Below, in pieces: positions 24,043 through 25,936 of a stretch of 25,936 nucleotides of DNA. The first letter of the stretch is position 1; each line of letters begins with the position of its first letter. Position numbers and translations under genes: made by a program. The notes below the pieces were generated by a model that did not search any database, was not told where the DNA came from, and was given only the letters and a program-made list of their open reading frames with translations. Source of the stretch: CAYNTS01 sp964400495 (lineage in GTDB: Bacteria > Fidelibacterota > Marinisomatia > SCGC-AAA003-L08 > D37C17); contig CAYNTS010000026.1 in the NCBI GenBank assembly GCA_964400495.1, positions 1-25,936 of the forward strand. The letters run 5' to 3'.

Positions 24043-25258
24043 ACACAATCATGCACAAGATGCAATAAAAATTACCGATGAAATTTTATCTGAAACTGGA
24101 CCACGATTAACGGGGTCTGAATCTTGCCAAAAAGCAGGGGATATTTTGCAATCTTTGCTTGAGCCATTTTGCGATACCTCAGTTAAAGAACCATTCAAAT
24201 GTAGTCGAGATGCATTTTTGTTTTTTATTCCTTTTTTTGCTGTTACCTATTTTGTTGCATTTTTAATGTTACTCCGAGGGGGGACATGGATTTTAGGAGC
24301 AAATCTATGCATTATTGCAGGTGCTTTTGTTGGATTATTTGAGTTTGTTTTTTATAAAGAAGTATTAGACGTATTTTTTAAAAAAGTTAGATGCAATAAT
24401 ATTGTAGGAACCATAAACCCAAAAAATAAAATCAAGCAAACTATAATTTTGAGTGGTCATTATGATAGTCCGTATGTGTTTCGCTTTCTGAATCAACACC
24501 AAAAATTATATAAAATCAGGGTAATAATAAATATTGGCTTTTACATAATTCTAGCTGGTTTAACTGTATGGTCTGGCATTCAGTTTTTATTTTATAGCAA
24601 TATTGTTGAAACCCATGTTTTTGTTAATTGGTTTCTTGCTATTGGGGCAATTTCAATGAGTCAATTTTTATTTTTCACTTCAAAACAGGTGAGTCCAGGG
24701 GCTGGTGATAATTTAATTGTACCAGGAATACTGGTTAAACTTGCAGAGTTATTTTCTCAGAAGAAAATGAAAGGTGATGGGTTGGAAACAACCCAACTTA
24801 TATTTTTGTGTCCAGATGCTGAAGAAAGTGGATTGAGAGGTGCAAGAGAATATGTAAAACAGCACCATGATGAATTTAAAAACACCATCACTTTCAATTT
24901 TAACATGGATAGTATTTACCGATTACAAGATATCCAATTTTTAGAAAGTGAAATAAATGGTTTGGTTCAGTTAGATGATAATATTCGTGAAGAATGTCAA
25001 GGTATTGCCAAAAAATTAGGGTATCAAATTCCAAGTTCAAAAATACCATTTGGTGGTGGTGCAACCGATGCTGCCGAATTTGCAAAAGCAGAAATTCCAT
25101 CGCTCTCTATCATTGGATTGGACACAGAATTTTCTGGTGATGTTCCATACCACACTGCGTTTGATACCCCCGATAAAATAGAACCTGAAGCTGTGCTTGC
25201 TTGTATGCAAATTGCCGAAAGTTACATTTACAAAAAAGATACTGAAAGTTCCCCATGA
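24035..25258 (+). CDS. Multi-pass membrane M28-family metallopeptidase
   Basis: 407 residues from the ATG at 24035, which overlaps the SPL stop; an in-frame ATG at 23993 lies inside SPL and is less likely. All M28 di-zinc ligands are present: H142 and D144 (SGHYDSP), D225 (PGAGDNL), E263/E264 (PDAEESGLRGA), D292 (NMDS) and H373 (YHTAFDTPD). Four hydrophobic helices interrupt the fold, two at about 59-108 before the catalytic core and two at about 163-215 between the first metal ligands and D225. The family hydrolyses N-terminal peptide bonds, but amide substrates differ. In this operon the enzyme might act on an N-acyl lipid amide or on lipid-linked peptides; that is speculation. It ends in an ATGA overlap with the next gene. 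Confidence 0.85.
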   Translation: MIKHNHAQDAIKITDEILSETGPRLTGSESCQKAGDILQSLLEPFCDTSVKEPFKCSRDAFLFFIPFFAVTYFVAFLMLLRGGTWILGANLCIIAGAFVGLFEFVFYKEVLDVFFKKVRCNNIVGTINPKNKIKQTIILSGHYDSPYVFRFLNQHQKLYKIRVIINIGFYIILAGLTVWSGIQFLFYSNIVETHVFVNWFLAIGAISMSQFLFFTSKQVSPGAGDNLIVPGILVKLAELFSQKKMKGDGLETTQLIFLCPDAEESGLRGAREYVKQHHDEFKNTITFNFNMDSIYRLQDIQFLESEINGLVQLDDNIREECQGIAKKLGYQIPSSKIPFGGGATDAAEFAKAEIPSLSIIGLDTEFSGDVPYHTAFDTPDKIEPEAVLACMQIAESYIYKKDTESSP

Positions 25259-25881
25259 TTTATAAAATACTATTGATTTGCCACATTTTTTCTGTAATAA
25301 TTGCAGGTGAATTTTCGCTACCCTTGGGCTGGAAAGAATTGCATAATGAAAATGATTGGGAAGTAGTAAAAGAAAATAGTAAAGCCCGAGTACTAAAAAA
25401 AACAATTTCGGTGACATCATTTCCAGCCTATCGAGTTGAATCCAAAACAACAGTATCCCCGAGTGCCCTTATTAATACTGTATGGCAAATTGATAGAGCG
25501 ACATTAGTTTTTGAAAATTCATTTCTAACACATTCTGGAATTTATGAAACTCACGATGAGAATCACCAATCAGTGTATCAAATTATTGATATTCCCTTTC
25601 TTTCGCCACGGTTATACCAATTTGATTTTTTCAGGAACAATAACAATATAAATTGGGTGCAGATTAATCATAAGCATATCGATCTTGATGATGATATTAT
25701 TATTCCATCTTTAAATTTTGGGAGTTGGGAATTTTTATCAAATGGAACTGAAAATACAATTATTTATCGTGTATGTACAAATCCTGAAGGGAATATCCCC
25801 AATTGGATGGTAGAACAAGCAAATAGAAAATATCTTCCTCAAATGTTACACGATTTGGAAAAATGGGCACAGGAAGATTAA
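25255..25881 (+). CDS. Exported START/SRPBCC-like lipid-binding protein
   Basis: A 208-residue protein with a signal peptide (about residues 1-18, IYKILLICHIFSVIIAG). The mature part has START-type features: the GWKELHNENDWEVVKENSKA opening, a V-x-K-x-x-x-x-S-x-P-A-Y-R-V-E strand region, SPSALINTVWQI, IIDIPFLSPR, and a C-terminal amphipathic helix with PNWMVEQANRK ... MLHDLEKWA, as in the long C-terminal helix closing the START pocket. START domains bind sterols, phospholipids or ceramides. It should act in the periplasm or on the outer membrane. Translationally coupled to the M28 gene by ATGA. Only about 55 bases remain after it, and no terminator is visible there. Confidence 0.78.
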   Translation: MIYKILLICHIFSVIIAGEFSLPLGWKELHNENDWEVVKENSKARVLKKTISVTSFPAYRVESKTTVSPSALINTVWQIDRATLVFENSFLTHSGIYETHDENHQSVYQIIDIPFLSPRLYQFDFFRNNNNINWVQINHKHIDLDDDIIIPSLNFGSWEFLSNGTENTIIYRVCTNPEGNIPNWMVEQANRKYLPQMLHDLEKWAQED

Positions 25882-25936
25882 ATTAAGGTTCTTCACAATA
25901 ATTAGTACTTTTTAGGATTTGAGTAAAAAAGAAACA

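Noticed and set aside
25037..25450. 137-residue minus-strand ORF across the end of the M28 gene and the START gene
   Set aside because: Fully antisense to two well-supported coupled genes, with no motif.
1..25936. CRISPR array, tRNA/rRNA genes, insertion sequences, phage genes
   Set aside because: No spaced direct repeats, transposase, integrase, terminal inverted repeats or RNA gene signatures were seen on either strand by eye.

Overview
The window is AT-rich bacterial DNA from a Gram-negative member of the FCB group, most likely marine Neomarinimicrobiota (SAR406/Marinimicrobia). Three things point that way: a type IX secretion C-terminal sorting domain with the YPNPFNPTT signature, large secreted proteins built from carboxypeptidase-regulatory-like, FnIII-like and dockerin-like modules, and clear AAGGAG ribosome binding sites alongside GTG and TTG starts. 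The lineage is inferred. No rRNA, tRNA, IS element or CRISPR array was seen.

Layout: (1) 1-742, a heptamer repeat tract and a minus-strand outer-membrane barrel gene. (2) 818-7795, a plus-strand housekeeping run: a DHH-phosphoesterase-like protein, pabB, pabC (folate p-aminobenzoate branch), a SufS-like class V PLP enzyme, ligA and a hotdog thioesterase. (3) 7796-11293, a cysteine biosynthesis operon using a protein-bound sulfur carrier: a CysM-like synthase, a JAMM (Mec-like) peptidase, a single protein fusing a CysO/MoaD-type ubiquitin-like carrier to an E1-like enzyme and a rhodanese, and a DUF4395 membrane protein. It is preceded by a promoter-like sequence, a short ORF with six consecutive Cys codons, and mutually exclusive antiterminator and terminator hairpins. 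This looks like a cysteine-sensing attenuator. A UUCG-loop terminator follows the operon. (4) 11504-18130, three secreted dockerin-like proteins. The first carries a T9SS sorting domain and the third ends in a Kunitz/BPTI-like domain. (5) 18196-25881, six tightly packed genes: a KsdD-like FAD dehydrogenase, an acetolactate-synthase-like TPP enzyme, a DAGK/sphingosine-kinase-family lipid kinase, a convincing sphingosine-1-phosphate lyase, a membrane M28 peptidase and an exported START-like protein.

How the genes work together: in region 3 the rhodanese and E1 domains would charge the carrier with sulfur, CysM would add the amino-acid skeleton, and the JAMM peptidase would release cysteine. The leader would switch the operon on when Cys-tRNA is short. 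Region 5 reads as a long-chain-base (sphingolipid) breakdown operon: phosphorylation, retro-aldol cleavage, and possibly alpha-oxidation by the TPP enzyme, which resembles the animal HACL2/ILVBL type. The order of steps and the substrates are inferred, not shown by the sequence.
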